From: Alcaligenaceae bacterium
GTDB taxonomy: Bacteria > Pseudomonadota > Gammaproteobacteria > Burkholderiales > Burkholderiaceae_B
DNA length: 64,000 nt
Direction of reading: 5' to 3'
Assembly (NCBI GenBank): GCA_013416445.1
Contig: JACCER010000011.1
Location: 62,001-126,000 of the forward strand
Under the pieces are notes generated by a model, which saw only the letters and a list, made by a program, of their open reading frames with translations, ran no database searches and was not told the DNA's origin. This document shows positions 27,134-35,982 of this stretch, in pieces. Position 1 is the stretch's first letter. Every line of letters begins with the position of its first letter. The position numbers and the translations under genes are program-made.

Positions 27134-27976
27134 CTATTCGGCTTTTAGCAATACCTGGCCCGCAGCAAAGATATCGCTTATTTGCTTATAAGGCGCGCCA
27201 TCGTCGACAAAGCCGAACGTGCCGTGTTCTTGCATTTCTTTGGCTGCCCGCAAAAACAGCCCCAGCGCGGCGCGGTTCAGGGAACTACCCACGCTGACCC
27301 GTTTTACGCCCAGGCCGCCAAGTTCGGCCAGGTTCAGTTTCATGCCGCCGCTCGTCAACACATTGACCGGACGATCAAGTGAGCTGACCACTGCGGCGAT
27401 ATCGGCCTTGCTTGTCAGGCCGGGGGCGTACAGCACATCGGCGCCTGCCTCTTGGTAGGCTTGCAGGCGCTTGATCGTATCGGCGAGATCATGGCGGCCA
27501 TTCAGGTAGTTTTCCGCCCGCGCAGTCAGGGTGAAGGTAAACGGCAAAGCCCGAGCCGCCTCGACCGCGGCGCGAACTCGCTCGACTGACAGGCCGAAAT
27601 CGTAAATAGGATCGTCGGGCCGTGTACTGCCATCTTCGACGGAACCACCCACAATTCCGGTGGCGGCCGCCATGCGTATGGTTTCCGCGACCGTCTCGGG
27701 GTCGTCGCCAAAGCAGTTTTCCAGATCGGCGCTGACCGGCAAATCGGTAGCGGCGGCAATTTGTGCCACATGCGCCAGCATGCGCTCGCGGCCCACGCCA
27801 AAATCGGGCTGGCCTATGGAGAAAGCATAGCCTGCACTGGTCGTGGCCAAGGCCTTGAAGCCCAGATACGCCAGCAGCTTTGCCGTGCCGACATCCCAGG
27901 GATTGGGAATAATGAAAGCGGATTCACCTTCGTGCAATGCACGAAATGCCTGCCCTTTTTCTGCTTGCGTAGCCAT
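27134..27976 (-). CDS. PEP mutase / isocitrate lyase family protein
   Basis: TIM-barrel enzyme of 280 residues in the phosphoenolpyruvate mutase / isocitrate lyase superfamily. It has IPNPWDVGTAKLL, the substrate loop TTSAGYAFSIGQPD, SADLENCFGDD with metal-binding acids, and SVEDGSTRPDDPIYD. The Cys of the KKCGH motif used by true (methyl)isocitrate lyases is absent. It therefore more likely cleaves a C-C or C-P bond in a 2-keto or phosphono acid, as oxaloacetate decarboxylases and related members do. It is divergent from the GntR-CoA-transferase-TRAP cluster and may belong to the same regulon through the shared 270-base promoter gap. Confidence 0.85.
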   Translation of the reverse strand: MATQAEKGQAFRALHEGESAFIIPNPWDVGTAKLLAYLGFKALATTSAGYAFSIGQPDFGVGRERMLAHVAQIAAATDLPVSADLENCFGDDPETVAETIRMAAATGIVGGSVEDGSTRPDDPIYDFGLSVERVRAAVEAARALPFTFTLTARAENYLNGRHDLADTIKRLQAYQEAGADVLYAPGLTSKADIAAVVSSLDRPVNVLTSGGMKLNLAELGGLGVKRVSVGSSLNRAALGLFLRAAKEMQEHGTFGFVDDGAPYKQISDIFAAGQVLLKAE

Positions 27977-28069
27977 GGCTTTTTCCTTTATGAAATAACA
28001 TGCAATTCTTTGATTCTATGTTGTTTTTGCAGCAATGGCTGTCAAATTGCGCTGCTTGCAGGGTTGTTG

Positions 28070-28142
28070 CGGCGTTGTCTGGTTCTGGTGACGTTGTCTG
28101 GGGTGGGTAAAGGTCAGGCGTGCGCTGCACTGACCCCCAGAC
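28070..28142. repeat. GTTGTCTGG-family repeat (degenerate copy)
   Basis: Two tandem GCGTTGTCTGG / ACGTTGTCTGG units are followed by an inverted-repeat head (GTCTGGGGTGGGTAAAGGTCAG, from about 28095) and a short tail CTGACCCCCAGAC (28130-28142). This is a shrunken version of the larger element at 58975-59238. It lies between the divergent PEP-mutase-family and GntR genes. Confidence 0.6.
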
Positions 28143-28153
28143 ATCTTTTCCAC

Positions 28154-28209
28154 TTGACATTATTGTTGTTTACTTACAAACTTGTACGCACAAGCAAACA
28201 AGTCTGTAA
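28154..28209 (+). promoter_or_regulatory. promoter and inverted-repeat operator of the GntR/CoA-transferase/TRAP operon
   Basis: TTGACA at 28154-28159 with TACAAA about 15 bases on (28175-28180) resembles a sigma-70 promoter. Over and beyond the -10 lies an inverted repeat. TTACAAACTTGT (28174-28185) is matched by ACAAGTCTGTAA (28198-28209), 11 of 12 bases complementary, with a 12-base centre that itself holds half of CTTGT-ACGC-ACAAG. An operator overlapping the promoter just upstream of its own GntR gene is the classic autoregulation layout. AGGAGG then leads to the ATG at 28244. Confidence 0.6.
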
Positions 28210-28243
28210 ATGACGCAAAAATAAAAGTCAGGAGGCACACCGC

Positions 28244-29035
28244 ATGCAGAGTCATGCAAGCATTTCCGGAACATCCAAACACGCACAAGTATCCCGTGCG
28301 CTGTTAAACGACATTGCCAGCGGCAAGTATGCCGTAGGCAGCATGTTGCCCTCCGAGCCTACGCTTGCAGTAGCTTTCGGCGTAAGCCGGCAAACAATAC
28401 GGACAGCACTAAGAACCTTACGTGAACTGGGCCTCATAGAAGGCCAGCAAGGCGTGGGCAGTTTTGTTCGTGCAGCGCAATTCACGGCTCGTTACGCCTA
28501 TTCTTTTGACTCGGCCGTTGATCTGCTGCAATACGCCGTCAGCACCAGCGTAAGCATACTCTCGTGCGAAGAAATCAGCCTGGATAACATTCAGGCCGAT
28601 CGGCTCAAGCGGCGGGCGGGCGAACGCTGGTGGCAAATACAAACGGTCAGGAGCTCGCAGCAGGATCACACCCCTATTGCCAGCTCTCGTATTCTTGTCC
28701 CTTATGCCTACGGCTCGGTCCTAAAAAACCTGGACCAAACCCGTGAGCCCATCTTTGCGCTCATACAAGCACAAATGGGTGTAACCATCACAGAAATCTG
28801 GCAAGACATCACAGCTACCAGCATCAGCGAAACTGATGCCCCTCTGCTGAAAGTACCCGCCGGTTGCCCCGGCCTGTCTATTGAACGGCGCTACTTTGGC
28901 CGCAATGGCGAACTCTTCGAAGTATCACGCTCCATCCATCCCGCTGAAACCTTCAATTACTCGATGCGCCTGCGCCTGGCCTTACCTGAACAGACGCCTG
29001 CCGCCATCTCAAACTTAACGGCCCACCATGTTTAA
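28244..29035 (+). CDS. GntR-family (HutC/UTRA) transcriptional regulator
   Basis: DNA-binding repressor or activator of 263 residues. The N-terminal winged helix-turn-helix has GSMLPSEPTLAVAFGVSRQTIRTAL then LIEGQQGVGSFV (up to residue 75). The C-terminal UTRA ligand domain ends RRYFGRNGELFEVSRSIH. It is preceded by a perfect AGGAGG and a promoter with a long inverted repeat. It overlaps the next gene by 8 bases and so leads the catabolic operon. The UTRA effector is probably the TRAP substrate or its CoA derivative. Confidence 0.92.
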   Translation: MQSHASISGTSKHAQVSRALLNDIASGKYAVGSMLPSEPTLAVAFGVSRQTIRTALRTLRELGLIEGQQGVGSFVRAAQFTARYAYSFDSAVDLLQYAVSTSVSILSCEEISLDNIQADRLKRRAGERWWQIQTVRSSQQDHTPIASSRILVPYAYGSVLKNLDQTREPIFALIQAQMGVTITEIWQDITATSISETDAPLLKVPAGCPGLSIERRYFGRNGELFEVSRSIHPAETFNYSMRLRLALPEQTPAAISNLTAHHV

Positions 29036-30221
29036 CGACCTTCTAAAAGGACTGCGTGTCCTGGACCTTACCCAAAACGTTGCCGGCCCATTTTGCACCC
29101 AAATACTGGGTGACTTTGGTGCGGACGTCATCAAGATCGAACGCCTGAACACCGGCGATGACACGCGCAGTTGGCGCCCCCCCGAAATTGGTGGTCAATC
29201 ACCCACGTTTATGGCGCTGAATCGCAACAAGCGCAGCATATGTGTCGACTTTGCCAATGAGGCGGGCGCCGACGTCATCAAGAAACTGGCGCTGACCGCC
29301 GACATCATTGTGCACTCCATGAAGCCAGGCAGCGCCGAAGCACTGGGGCTGGGGCCAGAACCCTTGCGCGCATCCAATCCTCGCCTGATCTACTGTGCTA
29401 TCAGCGCTTTCGGCGAGGCGGGCCCATTGGCCCATCTGCCTGGCTACGACCCCCTCATGCAAGCTTTCACAGGCATCATGAGCGTAACCGGCAACGAAGG
29501 CGACGACCCCGTGCGCGTCAGTGTTTCGCTGATCGACATGGGAACCGGCATGTGGGCGGCATTGGGCATTTTCGCCGCAATCATGTCGCGGGCTCAAACA
29601 GGTCAAGGCACACTGGTCAATGCCAGCCTGCTCGAAACCGGAATATCGTGGATGACCGTGTTCGTTGCCAACTACCTGGCATCAGGCAGCCTCCCAAGCA
29701 AGCTGGGCTCGGCAATGAGCATGGCAGCCCCCTATCAATTGTTCCGCACACAAGACAGCCATGTATTCATTGCCGCCGGCAATGACAGGCTGTTTGGCAA
29801 AGTCTGCGAGGCACTGCAGTGCCCTGAATTGGCACGCGACCCGCGCTTCGTGGCCAATTCCGACCGCGTCGTCAACCGCACCATACTAAGCGCAGAACTG
29901 GAATCGCGCACATCACTCATGACATCGGCGCAGGTGGTTGCCGCGTTACGCAGTGTGGGTGCGCCCTGCAGTGAACTGAACACTATCGCACAAGCCATCA
30001 ACCACGAACAGGTTCAGGCGCTGGGCATGGTCACCGACCTGCCCACTGAAAACATCCCGGAATTCAAAGTGGTGCCCTTGCCCCTGCGGGCAAATGGCGA
30101 GCGCGTAGGGGTCATGGCGCCACCGCCCGCCCTGGGGGCAGATACGGCAGCCATACTGCACGAACTGGGGCTCAGCCACGACGAGCAGGCCGCGCTACGA
30201 AAAAGCGGCGTCGTCGCCTGA
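29028..30221 (+). CDS. CaiB/BaiF-family CoA-transferase
   Basis: Class III (formyl-CoA transferase type) CoA-transferase of 397 residues that moves CoA between acyl groups. The N-terminus LRVLDLTQNVAGPFCTQ and GADVIKIERL are diagnostic. The catalytic aspartate is in SLIDMGTG (Asp170). It overlaps the regulator gene by 8 bases and precedes an enoyl-CoA hydratase, so it likely activates the imported acid, using another acyl-CoA as donor. The acid itself is unknown. Confidence 0.93.
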   Translation: MFNDLLKGLRVLDLTQNVAGPFCTQILGDFGADVIKIERLNTGDDTRSWRPPEIGGQSPTFMALNRNKRSICVDFANEAGADVIKKLALTADIIVHSMKPGSAEALGLGPEPLRASNPRLIYCAISAFGEAGPLAHLPGYDPLMQAFTGIMSVTGNEGDDPVRVSVSLIDMGTGMWAALGIFAAIMSRAQTGQGTLVNASLLETGISWMTVFVANYLASGSLPSKLGSAMSMAAPYQLFRTQDSHVFIAAGNDRLFGKVCEALQCPELARDPRFVANSDRVVNRTILSAELESRTSLMTSAQVVAALRSVGAPCSELNTIAQAINHEQVQALGMVTDLPTENIPEFKVVPLPLRANGERVGVMAPPPALGADTAAILHELGLSHDEQAALRKSGVVA

Positions 30222-30275
30222 TCAAGCATCCCGAAAACACACATCAAAAACAATACTTCCTGGACACAATCCGTT

Positions 30276-31067
30276 ATGAAATACACCACCCTGCTTATAG
30301 AAAACCTTGACGCAGCCGGCGAAATAGCACTCTTGACCATCAATCGTCCCGAGGCCATGAATTCAATGAACACGCAAATGTTTCTCGATATGCGGGATGC
30401 CATACGAGAACTGCGTGAACGCCCTGGCATGCGCTGCGTGGTGCTGACCGGCAGCGGTCTGAAGGCCTTTTCCGCCGGTGGCGACCTGAAAGAACGTAAT
30501 GGCATGAGCGACGATACCTGGCGCCGCCAACACGAACTCATCGAGGAAACCTTCCTGGCCTTCAAAGACTTTCCTCTGCCCATTATTGCGGCTGTCGAAG
30601 GCCATGCCCATGGCGGTGGCTTCGAGCTGGCGCTCATGTGCGATTTCATCATCGCCGCCGAATCTGCCCGGTTTTCATTGGCCGAAGTCAAGCGCGGCAT
30701 TATTCCTGGCGGTGGAGGAATACAAAACCTGGTGCGTGCCGCGGGCATGCGACGAGCCAAACAATATTTGTTTACCGGCGACCCATTTGATGCCAGGCAA
30801 GCCCATGAATGGGGCATCGTCAATGAAGTCACCCCTGCCGGGCAAGCCGTCCAGGGCGCACTGGCCATTGCCGAACGCATACTCCAGGCCGCGCCCATGT
30901 CAGTCCGATACGTCAAGCTGGCTGCGGCCCGCGGTGGCGAGGTCGACTTCCACACCGGCTATGCCATGGATATTGCCGCTTATAACGTACTTGTATCCGG
31001 CTCAGACCGCCTGGAAGGGGTCCAGGCCTTCAACGAAAAGCGCCCACCACGCTGGTCCAATCAATAA
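30276..31067 (+). CDS. enoyl-CoA hydratase/isomerase (crotonase family)
   Basis: Crotonase-fold enzyme of 263 residues. The CoA/oxyanion segments are KAFSAGGDLKE (about residue 62) and EGHAHGGGFELALMCD (about 108). Glu residues occur at both hydratase positions: in GGGFELA and in AEVKRGIIPGGGG. Both acid/base residues being present favours true hydratase activity over isomerase or hydrolase. It follows the CoA-transferase by 54 bases and so probably hydrates the CoA ester that enzyme makes. Confidence 0.92.
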   Translation: MKYTTLLIENLDAAGEIALLTINRPEAMNSMNTQMFLDMRDAIRELRERPGMRCVVLTGSGLKAFSAGGDLKERNGMSDDTWRRQHELIEETFLAFKDFPLPIIAAVEGHAHGGGFELALMCDFIIAAESARFSLAEVKRGIIPGGGGIQNLVRAAGMRRAKQYLFTGDPFDARQAHEWGIVNEVTPAGQAVQGALAIAERILQAAPMSVRYVKLAAARGGEVDFHTGYAMDIAAYNVLVSGSDRLEGVQAFNEKRPPRWSNQ

Positions 31068-31079
31068 AGGCAGGCCACC

Positions 31080-32456
31080 ATGTCCATCACCCAGACACTC
31101 GCTGAGTTCATATTCACGCCATCCGAACAATTAGCGGCTCCCGACCTGCGTACCCGTGCCACACGCTATATCGTGGATACCATGGCCGTAACACTCGCGG
31201 GCGCTGCTGAACCAGCGCTGCAAACTCTGGGGCAAGCCATACACCCCTCCAACGATGCGCACTGCGTCACTGTTCCCTGGAGCGCCCAGCGGTATCGCGA
31301 AGAAGATGCCTGCCTGCTGCTGGGCATGGCCGCGCACATTCTGGACTACGACGATGTCAGCATGCTGGCCGTCTGCCATCCCAGCGCACCGGTCCTGGCG
31401 GCCTTGCTGGCGCTGGCGCCCAATACACCTACAACAGGCGCAGACTTCATCGATGCCTACATCATCGGCACCGAAGTCATGATACGTTGCGGGCAGGCCA
31501 TGGGCTTTCGCCATTACGACCTGGGCTTTCACGCCACCGCCACGCTAGGCTCGCTAGGGGCCTCTGCCGCCTGCGCGCGCCTGCTCAAGCTCAGCCATAC
31601 CCAGACCTGTCACGCCCTGTCGATCGCAGCCAGCTCTTCATCAGGCGTACGCAAAAATTTCGGCAGCATGGTCAAGTCATTGCATGCAGGCCAGGCGGCT
31701 TCCAGCGGTTTACGCTCAGCACGCCTGGCGCAAGCCGGCATCCAGGGCGCCAGTGAAGCCCTGGAAGACGGCGGCTGGCTCAAGGCATTTTCAGGCGGAA
31801 TAACCGACTATTGGCCAGCCAGCCTGGCGCTGGGCCAGCCTTTCGCCATCAGCGACCCCGGGTTCGAGCAAAAACGCTACCCCTGTTGCTACCTGATGCA
31901 CAAAATCATCCAGGCCACGCTGGTACTGCAAAGGCAGCACGGCTTGAGTCTTGAAGGCTTCGAGCGCGCCCAAATTGATATGTGCAAAGGCGGCTCTATT
32001 GCCTTGATACACCCTCAGCCACGCAACGGCCTGAACGCCAAGTTCAGCGCCCCCTACGCTGTTGTAGGTGCTTTGGCAGATGGCCGCGTAGACCTGGCCA
32101 GTTTCCAGGATGACGCCGTGCTGCGCCCCGCTATCCAGTCGGCCATGGGGGGCGTCTGCGTCATCGAGGACGACGTGGCTCCCGACCATGGCAGCGACCT
32201 GGGCAGCGCCGCCGTCACAGTAAACTTGTTTTACCGCGATGCGCGCAGCTATGCACATACCATCACCGCGTCTCCGGGCTCACCCGCCGACCCGCTGACC
32301 AGCACTGATCTGCAAAACAAATGGCGCGATTGCCTGGCACGCGGTCTGCCCAGCCTGCCCACAGATATCACAGACACATTATTCAACACCGGCCTGCAAC
32401 TGGACACCCTTCCCAACACCAGCACTTGGCTCGCTGAATTTCACGACGGCAACTAG
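31080..32456 (+). CDS. MmgE/PrpD family protein
   Basis: Protein of 458 residues of the MmgE/PrpD family (2-methylcitrate dehydratase, cis-aconitate decarboxylase and relatives). It opens with the helical domain (RATRYIVDTMAVTLAGAAE, HILDYDDVS), has GFHATATLGSLGA in the active-site region, and AGQAASSGLRSARLAQAG. It begins 12 bases after the hydratase. Family members dehydrate or decarboxylate tricarboxylic and hydroxy acids without iron-sulfur clusters. With CoA-transferase and hydratase it fits a short branched or dicarboxylic acid route, but no single pathway is determined. Confidence 0.92.
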   Translation: MSITQTLAEFIFTPSEQLAAPDLRTRATRYIVDTMAVTLAGAAEPALQTLGQAIHPSNDAHCVTVPWSAQRYREEDACLLLGMAAHILDYDDVSMLAVCHPSAPVLAALLALAPNTPTTGADFIDAYIIGTEVMIRCGQAMGFRHYDLGFHATATLGSLGASAACARLLKLSHTQTCHALSIAASSSSGVRKNFGSMVKSLHAGQAASSGLRSARLAQAGIQGASEALEDGGWLKAFSGGITDYWPASLALGQPFAISDPGFEQKRYPCCYLMHKIIQATLVLQRQHGLSLEGFERAQIDMCKGGSIALIHPQPRNGLNAKFSAPYAVVGALADGRVDLASFQDDAVLRPAIQSAMGGVCVIEDDVAPDHGSDLGSAAVTVNLFYRDARSYAHTITASPGSPADPLTSTDLQNKWRDCLARGLPSLPTDITDTLFNTGLQLDTLPNTSTWLAEFHDGN

Positions 32457-32484
32457 CTTTACAAAAATACTCACGGAGACCAAC

Positions 32485-33525
32485 ATGAAAACCTATTCAC
32501 GTCGCAACATGATTATTGCCGGCCTGACCACCGGGCTACTGACCATCGCATCATTGCCAACCACTGCCGCTGCAGCCAGCGCCACCATACGCGTAGCCTA
32601 CAACCTGCCCAAAGACCACGCCACCGGGCTATATTTTGAAACTCTGGCAAAAGAAATCGAAAAGCTTACGGCAACCACATCGCTGAAGCTTAAAGTACGC
32701 ACCTTCCCCAACGGGCAGCTTTACAACGACACCCAGCTGCCCGACGCCGTCAGCACCGGCGCAGTGGAAATAGGCCAGATGAATATCGGCTTCATGAACG
32801 GGCCGGGTACAGAAGCGCTACGCGTCTGGGGCTTGCCCTTTCTTTACAACTCCTGGGAAGCTCTTTGGGCCACTGAAGACAACCCGGTATTCAAAAATAC
32901 GTTCAACGAACAGTTTGGCAAGTTCGACATGCATATGCTGGGCTGGGTGCAATACGGAACGGTCGAATTCTATGCAAGCAAGCCCATACACTTGCCTGCC
33001 GATCTCAAAGGCCTGCGTTTGCGCGCCTTCGGCGTCGACACCAGCATGCTGATACGCGACCTCGGCGGTTCGCCTGTCAGCCTGAGTTCGCAAGAAATGT
33101 ATCAAGCGGTGCAACGCGGCACGATAGACGGTTTTATTACTGGGCCAACCTCGGTGTACTCACGCAAACTCTTTGAAGTCGCCAAACACGGCACCACCAT
33201 AGGCGTGAATTATCTGTCATTCATGGCCACAGCAAATCTCGGCTGGTGGAACAAACTGCCCGCAGACACCCGTGACGCCATCACTGCCGCATCCGATATC
33301 GCCCAGACCACCGCTCGCGAACGCGCCAAAAGCGATGACCAGCGGGCCAAAGAGCTCTTGAAAGAACAAGGTGTGGTCGCCTATGTGCCTACTGCAGCGG
33401 AACGCCAGCAATGGGTCGATGCTTCCAAGGGGCTATACGACGCCTACCGCGAAAAATCAGGAAGCATAGGCGCCGAACTGCTGAAAATCGCAGAGGCGGC
33501 CAACAAGAAGTACGCGGCTCAATAA
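32485..33525 (+). CDS. TRAP transporter substrate-binding protein (DctP family)
   Basis: Periplasmic binding protein of 346 residues with a cleavable N-terminal signal (SRRNMIIAGL then a hydrophobic run, cleaved near TTAAAAS). RVAYNLPKDHATGLY, KVRTFPNGQLYND and LRLRAFGVD are the DctP signatures. The Arg in the last of these usually salt-bridges the carboxylate of the ligand. It is the first of three TRAP genes in order P-Q-M and delivers an organic acid to the membrane part. Confidence 0.93.
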   Translation: MKTYSRRNMIIAGLTTGLLTIASLPTTAAAASATIRVAYNLPKDHATGLYFETLAKEIEKLTATTSLKLKVRTFPNGQLYNDTQLPDAVSTGAVEIGQMNIGFMNGPGTEALRVWGLPFLYNSWEALWATEDNPVFKNTFNEQFGKFDMHMLGWVQYGTVEFYASKPIHLPADLKGLRLRAFGVDTSMLIRDLGGSPVSLSSQEMYQAVQRGTIDGFITGPTSVYSRKLFEVAKHGTTIGVNYLSFMATANLGWWNKLPADTRDAITAASDIAQTTARERAKSDDQRAKELLKEQGVVAYVPTAAERQQWVDASKGLYDAYREKSGSIGAELLKIAEAANKKYAAQ

Positions 33526-33548
33526 CAACCGCAGCACAGGAGACAAAC

Positions 33549-34034
33549 ATGGGCAAAATCGCCAAAACAACAGCCTGCATCAATAAAGCCGTAACGGGGC
33601 TGGGTATCGTTGCATTGGCGCTACTGCCGTTGATCGTGTTTTATGATGTTACCGCGCGTTATCTGTTCAACGCGCCCACGATCTGGGCAACAGAAATATC
33701 CATCTACCTGCTGCAACTGCTGGTATTTTTGCCCATGGGCCTGCTGCTCAGTGAAAATGCACACATACGCTCCACCCTGCTGACCGACAAGCTGCCGCCC
33801 GGTATTCGTCATATTCTGCACCTGTTATCACTGGTTCTGGTTGCCCTGCTGGCCGGCTGTATTACCTGGCTGGGCTGGAAACTGACCGCGCACTCATGGA
33901 ATTATTCTCAAGTATCGGCCACCCTGCTGGCCATACCTTTATGGATACCTAATGCACTTATCCCATTGGGTGGCCTCCTATTGCTTGTCAGCGCCCTCGG
34001 AGGCCTGATCGACCCGAATTCCAAGCATCAATAA
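33549..34034 (+). CDS. TRAP transporter small permease (DctQ family)
   Basis: Membrane protein of 161 residues with four helices, from ATG 33549, which has GGAG 8 bases upstream. An in-frame upstream start at 33411 lies inside the preceding gene and is rejected. The motif RYLFNAPTIWATEISIYLL is typical of DctQ. It forms the stator of the sodium-driven importer with the large subunit encoded 23 bases downstream. Confidence 0.92.
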   Translation: MGKIAKTTACINKAVTGLGIVALALLPLIVFYDVTARYLFNAPTIWATEISIYLLQLLVFLPMGLLLSENAHIRSTLLTDKLPPGIRHILHLLSLVLVALLAGCITWLGWKLTAHSWNYSQVSATLLAIPLWIPNALIPLGGLLLLVSALGGLIDPNSKHQ

Positions 34035-34057
34035 TTCATCGCCGAAGGATTGCGAAC

Positions 34058-35335
34058 ATGGACTTTTTCACCATCGGCGTACTGCTGTTCACGCTTTTGT
34101 TTCTACTGTTGCTGGGCATACCGGTAGGCTTTGCTCTGGGGTTGGCGGGCGTCGCTTCCATTCTTACGATTGGGCCGACTTTCCTGATACAAATTCCACT
34201 GACCATCATTAAGTCTTTTTCCGATGTTGTCCTGATCGCCATTCCGCTTTTCATACTCATGGGGGAAATCCTGTATCGCGGCAAAGTCGGCCACCAACTG
34301 TTTGACACCGCCAACGCCTGGCTGGGCCGACTACGCGGCGGCACCGGGATGTCGGCTGTATTTGCATTTACTTTTTTTGCCGCCATCGTGGGTTCAAGCA
34401 TGGCATCCGTCCTGACAATCGGCAAAATCGCCATCCCCGAAATGGAACAGAAAGGCTATAGCAAGCAGCTTACTTATGGTCTGACTGCGGTAGGGGGATC
34501 GTTGGGGATTCTTATCCCTCCCAGCATCCCTCTAATCATCTACGCCTCGCTCACCGATGTATCCCCCGGCCAGGTTTTTATCGCCGGCTTCCTGCCTGGT
34601 TTTCTTATTGCCGCTTTGCTGGCGGCCTGGGTTAGCTGGGCTGCCCCGAAAACCAGCGACCTCCCCCAATTCAGCCTGAAGAAGGCAGGCTGCGCCACAC
34701 TGCGCTCCATCCCTGACTTGCTGTTGCCCATCGTTATCCTGGGAGGAATCTATGCAGGCATCTATACCCCAACCGAAGCCGCCGCCATCGGCGTCATTTA
34801 TGCGTTGATACTTACCATGCTGGTGCGGCGCACGATTTCTTTTCGCGACCTGCCCACCGTATTGAGCGATTCCCTGAAAAGCAATGCCATGCTGCTCACT
34901 ATCGTTTTGGGGGCCTTGATATTCGGCTCGGCCTTGACCCTGATCGGCCTGCCGCAGATGCTGGCTGAAGCCACCCAGGAAGCTGCCATGCCGCAATGGG
35001 CCATTATGCTGCTATTTGCCGCGATCTGGCTGGTTATGGGCTGCTTCCTAGAGGTAATTTCCATTATCCTGATTACCGTGCCCGTTTTCTTTCCCATCGC
35101 GGAAGCCGCCGGCATAAACCCTATCTGGTTTGGCATTTTCATGGTGATCAACATGGAAATGTCAGTCATTACACCGCCAGTGGGTATGAATCTTTTTGCG
35201 ATCAAGTCCATACTCCCAAATGAACCCCTGAGCACCATCACACACGCGGCGCTGCCCTCTTTAATTGTCTTGTTGCTGGGGCTGATTGCCTTGTGGTTCT
35301 TTCCTGGTCTTGCCCTGTATTTGGTTCAAAATTAG
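34058..35335 (+). CDS. TRAP transporter large permease (DctM family)
   Basis: Transport subunit of 425 residues with about 12 helices and the family hallmarks GIPVGFALGLAGVAS, IPLFILMGEIL, GGSLGILIPPSIPLIIYA and VITPPVGMNLF. It exchanges sodium for the acid captured by the DctP protein. It is the last gene of the regulator-CoA-transferase-hydratase-MmgE-TRAP run. A half-copy REP element and a GTTGTCCGG-type repeat follow. Confidence 0.94.
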   Translation: MDFFTIGVLLFTLLFLLLLGIPVGFALGLAGVASILTIGPTFLIQIPLTIIKSFSDVVLIAIPLFILMGEILYRGKVGHQLFDTANAWLGRLRGGTGMSAVFAFTFFAAIVGSSMASVLTIGKIAIPEMEQKGYSKQLTYGLTAVGGSLGILIPPSIPLIIYASLTDVSPGQVFIAGFLPGFLIAALLAAWVSWAAPKTSDLPQFSLKKAGCATLRSIPDLLLPIVILGGIYAGIYTPTEAAAIGVIYALILTMLVRRTISFRDLPTVLSDSLKSNAMLLTIVLGALIFGSALTLIGLPQMLAEATQEAAMPQWAIMLLFAAIWLVMGCFLEVISIILITVPVFFPIAEAAGINPIWFGIFMVINMEMSVITPPVGMNLFAIKSILPNEPLSTITHAALPSLIVLLLGLIALWFFPGLALYLVQN

Positions 35336-35338
35336 CAG

Positions 35339-35458
35339 CCTAATCCGACAAAACGCTTGTGGCGAAAATGCCTGGAGCCTATGCGGCTAAGGTGATTTGA
35401 CGACGCTGTCGGTTTTTGGCGGCGTTGTCCGGTGTGGCTGATCTCACCTGAACCAGAC
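35339..35458. repeat. REP half-copy followed by GTTGTCTGG-family repeat
   Basis: CTAATCCGAC at 35339-35348 is a REP half-site. From about 35400, GACGCTGTCGGTTTTTGG, GGCGTTGTCCGG and a distal AACCAGACGC resemble the repeat family at 28070 and 58975. The region lies between dctM and the universal stress gene and holds no open frame I would support. Confidence 0.5.
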
Positions 35459-35532
35459 GCTACATGCCAAACACAAACCCCCTTACTCCGTCTATCATAG
35501 AGGGCATCATCAACATAGTCGGGAGGCTAAAT

Positions 35533-35976
35533 ATGTATAAACGTATTCTGGTTGCTACAGACGGTTCCGAGCTTTCTGCCAAAGCCGTAGACAGCGCAAT
35601 GAATTTCGCCAAACTGGCCAGCGCAGAACTGGTTGTGCTTAACGTCATTGCGCCTACCGCCGTCAGCTATTGGGACGGCACTTCACGTGCCCAAATGCAA
35701 GAAACCACCGACACCAGCGACATCCACACTGAAGCAGGCCGCAGCATCGTGCATGCCGTCAAAATAGAAGCCGAGCGTCAAGGCATCAATACCCAGGCCA
35801 TTACCATCAAGTCGGAACTCGTCGCCGAAAACATCATTTCAGCCGCCGAACAATACGAATGCGATCTCATCGTCATGGCGTCTCATGGGCGCCGCGGCAT
35901 CAACCGTATCCTGCTCGGCAACGAAACCATGAACGTGCTGACCCATTCCAAAATCCCCGTCCTGGTATTGCGCTGA
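35533..35976 (+). CDS. universal stress protein (UspA family)
   Basis: Soluble protein of 147 residues with the UspA Rossmann-like fold. It opens MYKRILVATDGSELSAKAV and ends with the nucleotide-loop region MASHGRRGINRILLGNET, then the closing strand IPVLVLR. The last part of the ATP motif reads GNE where ATP-binding members have GS or GT, so ATP binding is uncertain. ATG 35533 follows GGGAGG. An in-frame start at 35464 is rejected for lack of one. A P-loop protein gene follows after 6 bases. Confidence 0.93.
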   Translation: MYKRILVATDGSELSAKAVDSAMNFAKLASAELVVLNVIAPTAVSYWDGTSRAQMQETTDTSDIHTEAGRSIVHAVKIEAERQGINTQAITIKSELVAENIISAAEQYECDLIVMASHGRRGINRILLGNETMNVLTHSKIPVLVLR

Positions 35977-35982
35977 CAATAA

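Noticed and set aside
30014-30955. 313-residue minus-strand frame across the CoA-transferase end and enoyl-CoA hydratase
   Set aside because: Mirror of two well-supported genes, with low-complexity Ser/Ala/Pro content and no family features.
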